In this document: positions 7,826 through 16,915 of the stretch, in pieces
How positions within the stretch are numbered: the stretch's first letter is position 1
Layout of the letters: every line of letters begins with the position of its first letter
Source of the DNA: Candidatus Methanoperedentaceae archaeon
GTDB lineage: Archaea; Halobacteriota; Methanosarcinia; Methanosarcinales; Methanoperedenaceae
DNA length: 42,985 nt
Assembly: GCA_003104905.1 (NCBI GenBank)
Contig: PQAS01000044.1
Location: forward strand, 1 to 42,985
Direction of reading: 5' to 3'
The notes under the pieces: generated by a model
What the model saw: the letters and a program-made list of their open reading frames with translations, nothing else
What the model was told of the DNA's origin: nothing
Database searches by the model: none
Translations under genes and position numbers: made by a program

Positions 7826-8728
7826 ATGGTATTAGATTTAACCATGAGTATGGCTATATTGGCACTCATGGGAGCGCTTGCTACTATTGCAGGATGCCTT
7901 GAGGATCTTGAATCCGATGTAGGTTCCCAGAGCAACCCGAACTCCCAGGTACAATTAGCACCCCAGATGGGGTTTTTGCATAGAATATTTAATAAAGCGA
8001 TTTCAGGTGAACCAATCAGCAACGGCCTTTCAGCAGTAATCGGGGGTACAGTTGCTTCAGTACTTCTGAGCGCAGAGTTCTACCCATTGACTGCAATCGT
8101 AATTGGCGCTTTTGTCGCAGCGATCATATTGGGCATCTTTGCCACAACCTCATATGCGGGAAGGGTTGCAAGCCAGACGAGGTTCAAGCAACCCCTCTAC
8201 ATGGATATTATGAGGTATACAACCCCATCGATCATAGCGCATAATTTCATTATGAATTTCTGCCTTGTAGCAATATCTTATATTCAATATGAAATTCTCG
8301 GATATCCTTTCACGATTCCTTTCCTCGCTTTGATATGGGGCATTTCTGCCGGTGCCATTGGTTCGTCGGTGGGCGATGTTCATTATGGTGGCGAGCGGGA
8401 ATTCCAGAATCGGGAATTCGGATGCGGTCTTAATACGGCGCTTTCAGGACGAATTGTACGAAAGGCTGAATCAGGCTTGCGCAACAGCATAGATAATGTC
8501 TGGTTCTGCGCAAAGTTCGGAGGACCCGCAACAGGTATCGCTCTTGGTCTTACTGTATTCTTTTCAAGCTGGCCAACAACCATCTGGGGATATACCTGGA
8601 AAGCGATCGGAATCGGGATTTTAATTGTTGTAGTGTTCATTGTTTTGAACAGGTTTTTAGAAATCAACGCAAAGAATGCATACGGTCCCTATAAAGAAGA
8701 GAAAAATGAAACGGAGGCTAAAGCATAA
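7826..8728 (+). CDS. mtrE: Tetrahydromethanopterin S-methyltransferase subunit E
   Basis: This 300-residue integral membrane protein is subunit E of the Na+-translocating methyl-H4MPT:coenzyme M methyltransferase. The N-terminal region contains the family sequence EDLESDVGSQSNPNSQVQLAPQ (two pieces of a conserved loop), followed by about six transmembrane helices. An Asp at residue 184 in GSSVGDVHYG is a candidate for the acidic residue proposed to take part in sodium movement. It is first in the operon, has a strong ribosome binding site, and its TAA shares one base with the mtrD ATG. In methanogens the complex exports Na+; in methane oxidisers it is thought to run in reverse, using the sodium gradient. 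Confidence 0.97.
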   Translation: MVLDLTMSMAILALMGALATIAGCLEDLESDVGSQSNPNSQVQLAPQMGFLHRIFNKAISGEPISNGLSAVIGGTVASVLLSAEFYPLTAIVIGAFVAAIILGIFATTSYAGRVASQTRFKQPLYMDIMRYTTPSIIAHNFIMNFCLVAISYIQYEILGYPFTIPFLALIWGISAGAIGSSVGDVHYGGEREFQNREFGCGLNTALSGRIVRKAESGLRNSIDNVWFCAKFGGPATGIALGLTVFFSSWPTTIWGYTWKAIGIGILIVVVFIVLNRFLEINAKNAYGPYKEEKNETEAKA

Positions 8729-9462
8729 TGGTAGCAATTGATCCAATTTTATTACATATTCTGTTAATAGCTATAAGTGGCACACTAATTTGCACGGCCG
8801 TCCACTTTATTCCGGTAGGAGGAGCCCCTGCAGCTATGGCTCAGGCGACAGGCATAGGAACGGGAACAGTTGAACTTGCCGCAGGTTCGGGTCTTGTAGG
8901 ATTGATAACGGCAAGTTATATGTATGCAAATGGTCCGGCTCCAGGTATACCGCCTTCTATGGTTATGGTGTTGGCTGCAGGAGCCATGGGTTCCATGGTA
9001 ATGCTGGCAAGCACTATGTTTGCAGGTTCATTGGTCTATGCTTATGGTGTCGCAGTTCCTTTTGCCTCAGCCCAGGTCAAGAAAGACCCGATAACAGGTG
9101 AGCGGCAGGATCTTTATATGTCGAAAGGCACACAGGGGCATGGCCTCCCAACAATATGTTTTGTGAGCGGAGTGATCGGCGCGGCCCTAGGAGGAGCAGG
9201 TGGAGGACTTATTTATTATGTTCTCATGCAGATATACAGTCCATATATAGCAGCCAGTGCGGCCGCTGTGGCAGGCGTTTTCACGATGGGTGTTTTTTAT
9301 GTAAATGCAGTTATCCCGTCCTATGGTGTAGGTGGAACAATTGAAGGTGTCCATGACCCCAAATTCAGGAGAGTCATAGGTAAAGACGTTATCACAAGCT
9401 TTTTTGTGAGCCTTATCTGTGGAGTCGTGGCTGTGTTCATAGCACAGGGGATGATCGCATGA
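8728..9462 (+). CDS. mtrD: Tetrahydromethanopterin S-methyltransferase subunit D
   Basis: A 244-residue polytopic membrane protein with about six helices, very rich in Gly and Ala, with the family segments HFIPVGGAPAAMAQATGIGTG near residue 26 and YGVGGTIEGVHDPKF near the C-terminus. MtrC, D and E are held to form the membrane part of the complex that moves sodium. The start overlaps the mtrE stop by one base and the end overlaps mtrC by four bases, so translation is coupled. Length and position in the operon are those expected. Confidence 0.97.
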   Translation: MVAIDPILLHILLIAISGTLICTAVHFIPVGGAPAAMAQATGIGTGTVELAAGSGLVGLITASYMYANGPAPGIPPSMVMVLAAGAMGSMVMLASTMFAGSLVYAYGVAVPFASAQVKKDPITGERQDLYMSKGTQGHGLPTICFVSGVIGAALGGAGGGLIYYVLMQIYSPYIAASAAAVAGVFTMGVFYVNAVIPSYGVGGTIEGVHDPKFRRVIGKDVITSFFVSLICGVVAVFIAQGMIA

Positions 9463-10286
9463 GCGATATAAAAGAAAGATCACCCAACCAATTAATGATA
9501 TTCGGGATCATTGGGGGACTTCTGGGAATATACCTTACATTTCTCTTGCCTTTAATCGGTGATAAAATTCACGGCACAATTGGGGAAATCATCAATACTA
9601 TTGCCCCTGTCGCAGGTGCTCTGGGTGCAATATGTGCGGTTATGTGGGGTGCAGATGCTGTAAGACGTGTTGCCAAATACGGTCTTGGAACCGGTGTACC
9701 TTCAATCGGGCAGATAGCTATGGGAATGGGTATCATTGCAGCCATGTTCGGTCTTGCAATTGTGAAAAAGAATATCATCGCTGGTCCCATCGTTGCGGTG
9801 GCTACGGCATCTATCATTGGATTCATAATAGGCTGGTTTGCACAGAATGTTATTAAAATGAAAATACCTGTTATGATCCGCTGTATGACTGAAATCGCCG
9901 CTTCGGGAACGATAATTATTATTGGCTTTTCCGCGGCAGTGGCAGGTAACTTTGAGTTCGGGAACATAGTAAATCTGGTTTTCGATAACGGTATAATGCT
10001 TGTAGTTTTCTGGGTAGGGGCAATGGCGATACTTCATCCATTCAATGCATGTCTTGGTCCTGATGAAAAGCAAAAGAGGCTTCTTTATCTTGCTGGCTCA
10101 ACAGGAGCCATAACAATGGCAATAGTAGGTCTTGCAGCCATTATGACACTGGGAGCATCGGGAGTAATTACCATGCTCCTTGGAATAGTCCTGTGGCTTA
10201 TCTTCTATAAGAAATTCTGGGATGAAGTCTATAATGACGCTTCTTCGGTCGTTGGAACCGGATTGATCCCCAAGACGGAGGCATAA
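9459..10286 (+). CDS. mtrC: Tetrahydromethanopterin S-methyltransferase subunit C
   Basis: This 275-residue membrane subunit has about seven hydrophobic helices, with family-typical features such as CAVMWGADAVRRVAKYGLGTGVPSIG near residues 53-78 and HPFNACLGPDE near residue 193. It belongs to the membrane-embedded part of the Mtr complex together with MtrD and MtrE. The ATG overlaps the mtrD stop (ATGA), and mtrB follows after two bases. Nothing is missing compared with other members. Confidence 0.97.
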   Translation: MSDIKERSPNQLMIFGIIGGLLGIYLTFLLPLIGDKIHGTIGEIINTIAPVAGALGAICAVMWGADAVRRVAKYGLGTGVPSIGQIAMGMGIIAAMFGLAIVKKNIIAGPIVAVATASIIGFIIGWFAQNVIKMKIPVMIRCMTEIAASGTIIIIGFSAAVAGNFEFGNIVNLVFDNGIMLVVFWVGAMAILHPFNACLGPDEKQKRLLYLAGSTGAITMAIVGLAAIMTLGASGVITMLLGIVLWLIFYKKFWDEVYNDASSVVGTGLIPKTEA

Positions 10287-10288
10287 AC

Positions 10289-10600
10289 ATGAGCCATATA
10301 AGAGTTGCCCCGGAATTGCATCTGATATTGAATCCCACAACAGGCGTGATCGCAGAAGAGAGGGACGATGTTGTAGAATATTCACTCGATGCTGTGAAAA
10401 CACAACTGGATGAGCTGGATAATGTCGCTACGGATATGATGAACCAGCTTGATCCCAATGCAAAATTGTTGAACATGTTCCCCGGGAGAGAGAAAGCTTC
10501 CTATAACGCAGGAATTGTAACAAATGCATTCTACGGCGCAGTAATAGGATTTATTGTATCCTTTTTATTGCTTATAATGAAGAAGCTTGGAGGGATATAA
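10289..10600 (+). CDS. mtrB: Tetrahydromethanopterin S-methyltransferase subunit B
   Basis: The 103-residue subunit has a soluble N-terminal part (IRVAPELHLILNPTTGVIAEERDD), a helical middle, and one C-terminal transmembrane helix (about residues 78-98). It is a small, single-span subunit of the Mtr complex whose exact task is not established. It lies two bases after mtrC and is directly followed by the mtrA ATG, which is the conserved arrangement. Confidence 0.95.
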   Translation: MSHIRVAPELHLILNPTTGVIAEERDDVVEYSLDAVKTQLDELDNVATDMMNQLDPNAKLLNMFPGREKASYNAGIVTNAFYGAVIGFIVSFLLLIMKKLGGI

Positions 10601-11326
10601 ATGGCAAATAAAGTTAAACCGGCAGCAGGATGGCCTGTTGTTAAAGGTGAATACGATGCTGGAAACCCGGAAAATTGCGTTGCTGTTACAACATGCGGTT
10701 CCCATCTTAAAGGCGCACCGCAATTAGCAGCGGGCGCTTGTATCACGGGACCGCATAAGACTGAAAACCTGGGCATCGAAAAAATAGTTGCGAACATCAT
10801 TTCCAATCCCAATATACGCTTCCTCCTCGTTACTGGCTCGGAAGTAAAAGGTCACATATCAGGTGAAGCAATAATAATGCTTCACAAAAATGGGATAAAG
10901 GATAACAGGATAGTAGGTTCAACTGGCGCTATTCCTTACATTGAAAACCTGCCCGATGATGCAATAAAGAGATTCCAGGCACAGATCGAGATAGTTGAAA
11001 TGATAGGCACTGAAGTTGAAAGTGACATCATCGGAAAGATAAAGGAACTCGCAGCAAAAGATCCAGGTGCCTTTGCCGGCGAACCCATGATTATCCAGGT
11101 TGGCGAGAAAAAAGAGGCCGAGGAGTTAGGTGGGGTCAAACCCATGTCTGCTGAGATTGCCACTATCCAGTCAAGGATAAAAAACATACAACTGCAGACC
11201 ATCGACATCGGAAATATGAATAAATTAATGTCAGGTATCTATGCTGGAAAGATCGAAGGTATAATGATCGGTCTTGTCTTTGGATTGACCATTCTTGGTA
11301 TACTGATATTCGGCGGAGGTCCTTAA
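10601..11326 (+). CDS. mtrA: Tetrahydromethanopterin S-methyltransferase subunit A (corrinoid protein)
   Basis: MtrA carries the cobamide that receives the methyl group before it is passed to coenzyme M. The 241-residue protein has the conserved GWPVVKGEY start, the [11 protein letters not shown] segment, and His85 in [14 protein letters not shown]. His85 corresponds to the histidine that is the lower cobalt ligand in characterised MtrA (His84 in Methanothermobacter). A single C-terminal membrane helix (about 218-238) tethers the soluble domain to the inside of the membrane. GGAGGG at about 10589-10594 serves as ribosome binding site. The key ligand is present, so the subunit should be functional. 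Confidence 0.97.
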   Translation: MANKVKPAAGWPVVKGEYDAGNPENCVAVTTCGSHLKGAPQLAAGACITGPHKTENLGIEKIVANIISNPNIRFLLVTGSEVKGHISGEAIIMLHKNGIKDNRIVGSTGAIPYIENLPDDAIKRFQAQIEIVEMIGTEVESDIIGKIKELAAKDPGAFAGEPMIIQVGEKKEAEELGGVKPMSAEIATIQSRIKNIQLQTIDIGNMNKLMSGIYAGKIEGIMIGLVFGLTILGILIFGGGP

Positions 11327-11327
11327 A

Positions 11328-11552
11328 ATGGCTGAGAAAGAATACGAATATGGAAAAGGCGTGCCAATGGTATTAACTCCTTCAATGGTTGCCATAGAAT
11401 CGCTTGTAGAGGATATCAGATACAGGGGTCAGCTAATTGCAAGAAATCAGAAACTTGAATCCGGTGTGGGCTCAACAGGAGTTATCGGTATTTCGATCGG
11501 ATTCGTGATCGTTATGCTGGCGGTTCTTATTCCTCCTTATGTGATGGGGTGA
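11328..11552 (+). CDS. mtrF: Tetrahydromethanopterin S-methyltransferase subunit F
   Basis: A 74-residue subunit with a soluble N-terminal segment ([30 protein letters not shown]) similar to the MtrA-related family consensus and one C-terminal membrane helix (about 51-72). It lies one base after mtrA in the conserved operon order. Role in the complex is structural or unknown. Confidence 0.95.
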   Translation: MAEKEYEYGKGVPMVLTPSMVAIESLVEDIRYRGQLIARNQKLESGVGSTGVIGISIGFVIVMLAVLIPPYVMG

Positions 11553-11556
11553 CAAA

Positions 11557-11826
11557 ATGGCAGAAAAAATTCCAATAGTTATCGTAGACCCTGAGGACTA
11601 TAAAAACATCCTCCAGAAATTGGATGATATAGAAGAAAAGATTGAGTTCACAAATTCTGAGATTCACCAGAGATACGGAAAGAAACTGGGAAGAGATATC
11701 GGAATTCTGTATGGTGCTTTGGCTGCGCTTATGATAGTTGTAATATACCTATTACTGCTTCTTTCACCAGCGCTATCAAACCCGTTATTGCTCAATGCCG
11801 TGAAGAAAGCATTAGGATTAGATTAA
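11557..11826 (+). CDS. mtrG: Tetrahydromethanopterin S-methyltransferase subunit G
   Basis: An 89-residue subunit with a helical, probably coiled-coil N-terminal half (DYKNILQKLDDIEEKIEFTN), the family-typical YGKKLGRDIGILYG turn, and one membrane helix (about 57-76). It is a small single-span Mtr subunit, in the normal position between mtrF and mtrH. The spacing to mtrF is four bases. Confidence 0.95.
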   Translation: MAEKIPIVIVDPEDYKNILQKLDDIEEKIEFTNSEIHQRYGKKLGRDIGILYGALAALMIVVIYLLLLLSPALSNPLLLNAVKKALGLD

Positions 11827-11844
11827 TTTAAGTGAGGTGCCAAG

Positions 11845-12795
11845 ATGTTCAGATTTGATAAGAAACAAGAAGTGTATGAGTTCGGTAAAATAAAAGTGGG
11901 CGGACAGCCCGGAGAATATCCAACAGTACTTGTCAGTACGATGTTCTATTTGAAACACAAGATCGTATCTGATGAAGATAAGGGAGTATTTGACAAGGCC
12001 GCAGCAGAGAAGCTGTGGAATACCCAGGAAGTGATGGGAGATACAACAGGAAATCCATATTTCAATCAGCTTGTTGGTGAAACACCTGAAGCTATCAAGA
12101 AATATATTGACTGGTTCGTAAATATCTGTGATGATGTACCATTCCTTGTGGACTCATCTGACGGTCATGTCAGGGCTGTCGCTGCAAAGTATGCAAAAGA
12201 GATCGGTGTTGAGAAACGTGCCATACACAATTCCATCAATGCCAGCATTGGTGCTGAAGAGATCAAAGCCCTGAAAGACAGCAAGTTGACCTCAGCAATT
12301 ATCCTTGCATTCAATGCTACGAACCCGAGCGTTGAAGGCAAACTGGAAATACTTGAGAAAGGAGGAACAGGACAGACAAAAGGCATGCTTGATGTGGCAA
12401 AAGAAGTCGGGATAACAAGACCGCTTGTGGATGTAGCAGCAACACCTCTCGGAGCAGGCTCGGGAGCAACGATCAGATCCATCCTTGCCATAAAAGGAAA
12501 GCTCGGATTGCCAGTAGGTGGAGGCTTCCATAACATGGCTTCAGCATGGGACTGGATGAAGAAATATAAGAAATCCGATCCTGATGCAAAGACAGAGTCA
12601 TGGCCACCGGTGGATATAGGCACAAACCTTGTCGCACAGATAATGGGTGCCAATTTCCTGCTGTATGGTCCAATTGAGAACGTCAAGAAAGTTTTCCCGG
12701 CAGTAGCAATGACAGATATTATGCTGGGTGAAACCGCTAAGGATCTTGGCCTCAGTGTTCTTGCTGAAGCCCATCCCATAAAGAAATTGGTGTGA
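11845..12795 (+). CDS. mtrH: Tetrahydromethanopterin S-methyltransferase subunit H
   Basis: MtrH is the soluble TIM-barrel-type methyltransferase that moves the methyl group between tetrahydromethanopterin and the corrinoid of MtrA. The 316-residue protein starts MFRFDKKQEVYEFGKIKVGGQPGEYPTVL and contains PFLVDSSDGHVRA and PVGGGFHNMASAWDW, all family-typical. It has a ribosome binding site GTGAGGTG before the ATG. It ends the operon; its stop lies within a terminator-like hairpin followed by a long T-rich run. Confidence 0.97.
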   Translation: MFRFDKKQEVYEFGKIKVGGQPGEYPTVLVSTMFYLKHKIVSDEDKGVFDKAAAEKLWNTQEVMGDTTGNPYFNQLVGETPEAIKKYIDWFVNICDDVPFLVDSSDGHVRAVAAKYAKEIGVEKRAIHNSINASIGAEEIKALKDSKLTSAIILAFNATNPSVEGKLEILEKGGTGQTKGMLDVAKEVGITRPLVDVAATPLGAGSGATIRSILAIKGKLGLPVGGGFHNMASAWDWMKKYKKSDPDAKTESWPPVDIGTNLVAQIMGANFLLYGPIENVKKVFPAVAMTDIMLGETAKDLGLSVLAEAHPIKKLV

Positions 12796-12831
12796 ATTTA
12801 CACCGATTTTTTCTTTTTTTTACAATAAGTT
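12789..12831 (+). terminator. Terminator of the mtr operon
   Basis: GGTGT (12789-12793) and ACACC (12800-12804) form a short hairpin around the mtrH stop, followed at once by GATTTTTTCTTTTTTTTT. The long T tract is the usual archaeal termination signal. Confidence 0.65.
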
Positions 12832-12925
12832 TCTGCATCTGCGGTTTCATTTTGATAGAAGCATTTCAATTAGACCTTTCGTTAGAAAACAATTTAAGCA
12901 ATAGGATAATGTTTGGCTCTGAAAT

Positions 12926-13834
12926 ATGGATGAAGTCAACCGGATAAAACAGTTAAAAAAAGAGAGAAATGCAATAATACTTGCCCATAATTATCAGCGG
13001 GGAGATGTGCAGGACATCGCCGATTTTGTAGGCGATTCATTTGGCCTGAGCCAAAAAGCAGTTTCAAGCGGCGCAGATACTATTGTTTTTTGCGGTGTGG
13101 ATTTCATGGCTGAAAGTGCGGCCATACTTAATCCGGAAAAGACTGTCCTTATGCCGGAAACAAATGCCCAATGCCCAATGGCAGCCATGATTACACCTGT
13201 CTCACTGAAGCTTGAAAAAGAGAAATATCCTGATGCTGCGGTTGTCTGCTACGTGAACACACCCGCATCGGTCAAAGCGCAAAGTGATATATGCTGCACA
13301 TCGGCAAATGCGGTTAAAGTAGTAAATTCACTCCCTGAGGAGGAAATAATCTTTGTCCCCGACAGGAATCTTGCCCTTTATGTTGCGGCTCATACCACCA
13401 AAAAAATAATTCCATGGAATGGCTATTGCCCCACTCATCACCTTATACTTCCAGGCGATATACTGCTTGAAAAAGAAGAACACCCTGACGCGCTAATTCT
13501 TGTTCATCCCGAGTGCAGGCCTGAAGTGGTAGCACTCGCTGACCAGGTACTGAGTACAGCCGGAATGTTAAATTATGCAAAACAATCAAAATCCAGAGAA
13601 TTTATTATAGGTACGGAGATCGGGCTTTTGCACAGGTTGCGCAAGGAAAATCCCGAAAAGACTTTTTTCCCCGGGACAAAATATGCAGTCTGTCCAAACA
13701 TGAAAATGAATACCCTCGGCAGCATAATCATGGCTCTTGAAAACAATGAACATATAATTAAGGTCCCTGAAAATATCAGGATAAAAGCAAAAAGATCGCT
13801 TGACAGGATGCTGGAAGCGGGGCGAAGTGATTAA
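12926..13834 (+). CDS. nadA: Quinolinate synthase
   Basis: NadA condenses iminoaspartate with dihydroxyacetone phosphate to quinolinate in de novo NAD synthesis, using one [4Fe-4S] cluster. The 302-residue protein has the AHNYQ motif (20-24) and the three cluster cysteines at 83 (AQCPMA), 168 (GYCPTHH) and 256 (AVCPNMK), with other family motifs such as YVNTPASVKA. The partner genes nadB/aspartate dehydrogenase and nadC are not in the window. Its stop overlaps the start of the prenyltransferase gene by one base, so the two are likely co-transcribed. No clear ribosome binding site precedes the ATG. Confidence 0.95.
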   Translation: MDEVNRIKQLKKERNAIILAHNYQRGDVQDIADFVGDSFGLSQKAVSSGADTIVFCGVDFMAESAAILNPEKTVLMPETNAQCPMAAMITPVSLKLEKEKYPDAAVVCYVNTPASVKAQSDICCTSANAVKVVNSLPEEEIIFVPDRNLALYVAAHTTKKIIPWNGYCPTHHLILPGDILLEKEEHPDALILVHPECRPEVVALADQVLSTAGMLNYAKQSKSREFIIGTEIGLLHRLRKENPEKTFFPGTKYAVCPNMKMNTLGSIIMALENNEHIIKVPENIRIKAKRSLDRMLEAGRSD

Positions 13835-14682
13835 TGGTCCTGCTTGAACTCATGCGATACAAGAACTGCGCCATGGCAGGACTTGCTGCCGTTATCGGAG
13901 CTGTCATCGCACATAGCGCGGCCCCGGGAGCGCTTGTCTGGATGGGTTTGATCTTCATCACTGTTTTTTTGATCACCGGTGCCGGGAATGCCATCAACGA
14001 TTATTTCGATGCCGGTATCGATGCTATTAATCGTCCTGGCCGCCCCATACCTTCAGAAAGAATTACCGGGAATTGCGCTTTTCGGTTTTCAATTGTATTA
14101 TTTGCCGCAGGCATCATGATCTCATATTTTATCGGCACAAATCTCATCCCTTTTTTTATTGCGGTATTCAACTCAATCCTTTTGTATTTATATGCATCTT
14201 ATCTTAAAAAAAAAGTCCTTGTGGGAAATCTCAGCGTGAGTTATCTTACAGGCTCCACCTTCCTTTTTGGCGGTGCAGCTTATGGGGGAAAAGGAATCCA
14301 GGTAACTTTGATCCTTTTTTTCTTATCAATGCTTGCCACATTCGCACGTGAGATAGTAAAAACTATTGAGGATATAGAAGGGGACAGGAAAGATGGTGCA
14401 AGGACTATTCCCATGAAGATTGGGGAAAAGCGGGCAGCATATCTTGCCTGCGTTTTTGGGGTTCTTGCTGTTTTCCTGAGCCCTCTTCCATATCTTATGG
14501 ATATGTTCAATGAATATTATCTGGCTGTTGTGGGAATTGCGGATATGGTTTTTCTATATGCCATGCTGCAGATATTGAGAAGAAATCCAACTATGTCTTC
14601 AAAATATTTTAAAGTCGCCATGTTCCTGGCAATGCTTGCATTTATTGCAGGGAGCATCTTCAATATGATCCCCATCGTTTGA
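13834..14682 (+). CDS. UbiA family prenyltransferase, probable digeranylgeranylglyceryl phosphate synthase
   Basis: This 282-residue membrane protein of the UbiA superfamily has about eight helices and both Asp-rich motifs: NAINDYFDAGIDAINRPGRP (about 50-69) and ETVKxIEDIEGDRKDGARTIP-like sequence near residues 172-190. The best fit in archaea is (S)-2,3-di-O-geranylgeranylglyceryl phosphate synthase, which adds the second geranylgeranyl chain during archaeal ether-lipid synthesis. A menaquinone-type prenyltransferase is an alternative, since members of the superfamily are hard to separate by eye. It is translationally coupled to nadA. Confidence 0.85.
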   Translation: MVLLELMRYKNCAMAGLAAVIGAVIAHSAAPGALVWMGLIFITVFLITGAGNAINDYFDAGIDAINRPGRPIPSERITGNCAFRFSIVLFAAGIMISYFIGTNLIPFFIAVFNSILLYLYASYLKKKVLVGNLSVSYLTGSTFLFGGAAYGGKGIQVTLILFFLSMLATFAREIVKTIEDIEGDRKDGARTIPMKIGEKRAAYLACVFGVLAVFLSPLPYLMDMFNEYYLAVVGIADMVFLYAMLQILRRNPTMSSKYFKVAMFLAMLAFIAGSIFNMIPIV

Positions 14683-14703
14683 GGAATTCATTATTCAAAG
14701 CTT

Positions 14704-15279
14704 CTACAGCATTCCTTTTGTGCTTGGCACGCCTGTGCCTGTTATTTTTACTGCTCTTTTCAATGCGATCCCGAATGCCTTGAAGAGCGCTTCAGCCTTA
14801 TGATGGTCATTCTCTCCTGTTACTTCAAGGTGCACATTGATCCCGGCATTGTTTGTTAATGATTCGAAAAAATGGCGCGTGTTCTGGGAGTTAAATCCGC
14901 CGATCTTCGGATTTGTAAATGATGCATTAAAGACAAGAAAACTGCGCCCGCTGATATCTACAGCTGCAGCTGCAAGCGCTTCGTCCATGGGGATGCGCAC
15001 ATCTGCGAATCGTTCTATACCTGACTTATCTCCAAGTGCTTTTTTAATGGCACTTCCAAGTGTAATACCCACATCTTCAACAGTGTGATGATCATCAACT
15101 GTAATGTCTCCGAGCGCTTTGATCGTGAGGTCAAAGAAGCCGTGTTTTGAAAAAGAATTAAGCATGTGGTCAAAGAATGCAATACCTGTATTGATATCGG
15201 TATTTCCTGAACCGTCCAGATTGATCTTTATTTCTATATCGGTCTCGTTTGTTTTTCTCGATACTTTCGCTTCCCTCAT
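14704..15279 (-). CDS. hisB: Imidazoleglycerol-phosphate dehydratase
   Basis: HisB removes water from imidazoleglycerol phosphate in histidine synthesis, using manganese ions bound by repeated histidine motifs. The 191-residue monofunctional protein shows FFDHML (35-40), [10 protein letters not shown] (62-71) and the second-half copies [16 protein letters not shown] and [14 protein letters not shown]. No phosphatase domain is fused, as usual for archaea. The gene is convergent with the prenyltransferase and has its own AT-rich promoter with an inverted repeat just upstream. hisF and hisS lie within 5 kb. Confidence 0.96.
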   Translation of the reverse strand: MREAKVSRKTNETDIEIKINLDGSGNTDINTGIAFFDHMLNSFSKHGFFDLTIKALGDITVDDHHTVEDVGITLGSAIKKALGDKSGIERFADVRIPMDEALAAAAVDISGRSFLVFNASFTNPKIGGFNSQNTRHFFESLTNNAGINVHLEVTGENDHHKAEALFKAFGIALKRAVKITGTGVPSTKGML

Positions 15280-15288
15280 GGTGCGATA

Positions 15289-15308
15289 ATATTAATTGGA
15301 ATTAATAT
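15289..15308 (-). promoter_or_regulatory. 20-bp inverted repeat in the hisB promoter, candidate operator
   Basis: ATATTAATTGGAATTAATAT has two perfect 9-bp arms around a central GG, 10 bases upstream of the hisB ATG. It overlaps the TATA-like sequence, so a dimeric repressor bound here could block transcription of hisB. Confidence 0.45.
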
Positions 15309-15358
15309 AAAGCTATTGCATGTACTTTTTCCAGATCAACTTTGGAATATTTGATTAT

Positions 15359-15640
15359 TTACAGGTTTGCAAGCACTTTGACAAGAGGATGTATTGACTC
15401 CTGGCTTACCATGTCTTCTTTATTCTCGAATGTGGATTCAGTTCTCACACGTCTTGATTCTTTCACTTTTGTTAGTATATCTTTCGCGCGGGCTGAATAG
15501 AATTCTTCTTCGCATTCACAGCATTTTACGTATGGCTCGGAACCCTTATCCACCAGAACATGGAAATAAAAATGTTTTACATCGCTATTCCCACATACTT
15601 CACACGGAATAAATTCCTGTATCACTTCACGAATTTTCAT
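15359..15640 (-). CDS. Small zinc-ribbon protein
   Basis: From the ATG at 15640 the product has 93 residues. It contains a four-cysteine zinc-binding unit: CEVCGN near residue 13 and CCEC near 38, followed by a charged helical tail. No enzyme family is recognised. I prefer this start because GAGG lies seven bases upstream and a TATA-like AATTATAAATAT is placed correctly for it; the 39-codon upstream extension would encode an unlikely isoleucine-rich stretch that runs through the promoter. Confidence 0.65.
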   Translation of the reverse strand: MKIREVIQEFIPCEVCGNSDVKHFYFHVLVDKGSEPYVKCCECEEEFYSARAKDILTKVKESRRVRTESTFENKEDMVSQESIHPLVKVLANL

Positions 15641-15835
15641 GATAATCCTCGATGTTTGAATGTGGTTCGTATATTTATAATTTATCACTGTGTTAATATA
15701 AATAATTATGATGATTATTACGCCAATGAGCCTGATCTTTCCGGACGTTGAGAACAAGCTAAAGCTTTTTATGTTTACATGAGAATGATATTAATAAAAA
15801 GCAAATAAATCCGGATATAATATTTAATAAAAAAT

Positions 15836-16531
15836 ATGATACGACAGAGATTTGTTCTTGATACAAGTGCACTGACCGATACACAGACACGTGAGCTTGA
15901 GGGTGGAAATCTTGACACTGCAATGGGCGGTATCCTTGATATCATTGCAGAGGCGCGCCTCCATCTAGGCATCAGCTGCTATATTCCTTATCCTTCCGTA
16001 TATACCGAGATGAGAGAATTTGCAAAGAATAACGGATGCGGTGAGGATACACTTGCTAAGATCGATACATGGCTCGTAAAAAAGACACCTGACAGGTATG
16101 AGGTGAAGATCCCCTCAAAGATTTTTTACGATTATGTGGATTTCATGCGCGGGCGCATCAATAAAGGAATGAATGTCGCGGAGGATGCGATATGGGAATC
16201 GGCAACAGAATGCCTTTTTCGAACTACCAAGGCTAAAACAAGAAAGGAGATAGAACCTGATATCGAGCGAAATGTGATCGGGGGTGTAATAAATTCTTTC
16301 CGGGATAAATACAGGAATGCATTGCGTTATGGTATTCTTGACAGCGCTCCTGATATTGATGTCCTTCTGCTTTCCAAAGAGCTTGATGCGGCTGTGGTGG
16401 CAAGCGACATGGGAATTCAAAAATGGGCGGAACAGCTAGGGCTTCGTTTCGTTGAGGCAAAATCTTTTCCTGCAATGATAAAAGAATATCTGAAGAGAAT
16501 TAAACCTGAGAAAGTGGCAAGTATGATATGA
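15836..16531 (+). CDS. RNA-free ribonuclease P (HARP; also named RNA ligase partner protein)
   Basis: The 231-residue protein belongs to the PIN-domain family first called 'RNA ligase partner' and later shown to be homologs of Aquifex RNase P (HARP), which trim tRNA 5' ends without RNA. The PIN fold begins with FVLDTSALT (Asp9) and ends with acidic residues in [21 protein letters not shown] (Asp173, Asp175, Asp184, Asp191). The long helical insertion between residues 55 and 165 is the part that makes the family distinct. It overlaps the next gene by four bases. Most archaea that carry HARP also have the RNA-based enzyme. Confidence 0.88.
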   Translation: MIRQRFVLDTSALTDTQTRELEGGNLDTAMGGILDIIAEARLHLGISCYIPYPSVYTEMREFAKNNGCGEDTLAKIDTWLVKKTPDRYEVKIPSKIFYDYVDFMRGRINKGMNVAEDAIWESATECLFRTTKAKTRKEIEPDIERNVIGGVINSFRDKYRNALRYGILDSAPDIDVLLLSKELDAAVVASDMGIQKWAEQLGLRFVEAKSFPAMIKEYLKRIKPEKVASMI

Positions 16532-16833
16532 CTATTTCCATATATATTGCAGCATTCGGATTTATTTCGATAATCTTCCTTACTCTGCGTGATATCAGGA
16601 TTTTTCGCCGCACAAAACTTGATTCATACAGGAAAGGAGCACTTCGCGGAATGATTACGGGGGGCCTTGCATGGTTGGGAATGATTTTTGCAGGAAATTC
16701 AGGTAGTGAACAAATAGGGCTTGTGATAGTGCTGGTGGCTATCTATTTTAACAAAAAAGGCAAACGTGAGGATGTATTCGGGGATGCACCCGTGATGAAA
16801 AGAGTGCTTGGGGAAACAGCATTTAAGAAATAG
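16528..16833 (+). CDS. Small membrane protein coupled to HARP
   Basis: This 101-residue protein has an N-terminal transmembrane helix (residues 4-20), a basic loop ([21 protein letters not shown]) and two further short hydrophobic stretches (about 42-57 and 62-76), then a polar tail. The family is not recognised. Its ATG overlaps the HARP stop (ATGA), so the two are translated together, but a shared job is not obvious. Confidence 0.75.
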   Translation: MTISIYIAAFGFISIIFLTLRDIRIFRRTKLDSYRKGALRGMITGGLAWLGMIFAGNSGSEQIGLVIVLVAIYFNKKGKREDVFGDAPVMKRVLGETAFKK

Positions 16834-16915
16834 AGTGAACTAAGGGCATGAGTTTTCGTCATCCCCCAAACGCTAATACAAAACTATTTCATTCTTAAAC
16901 TACTAAAAAAGGTCA

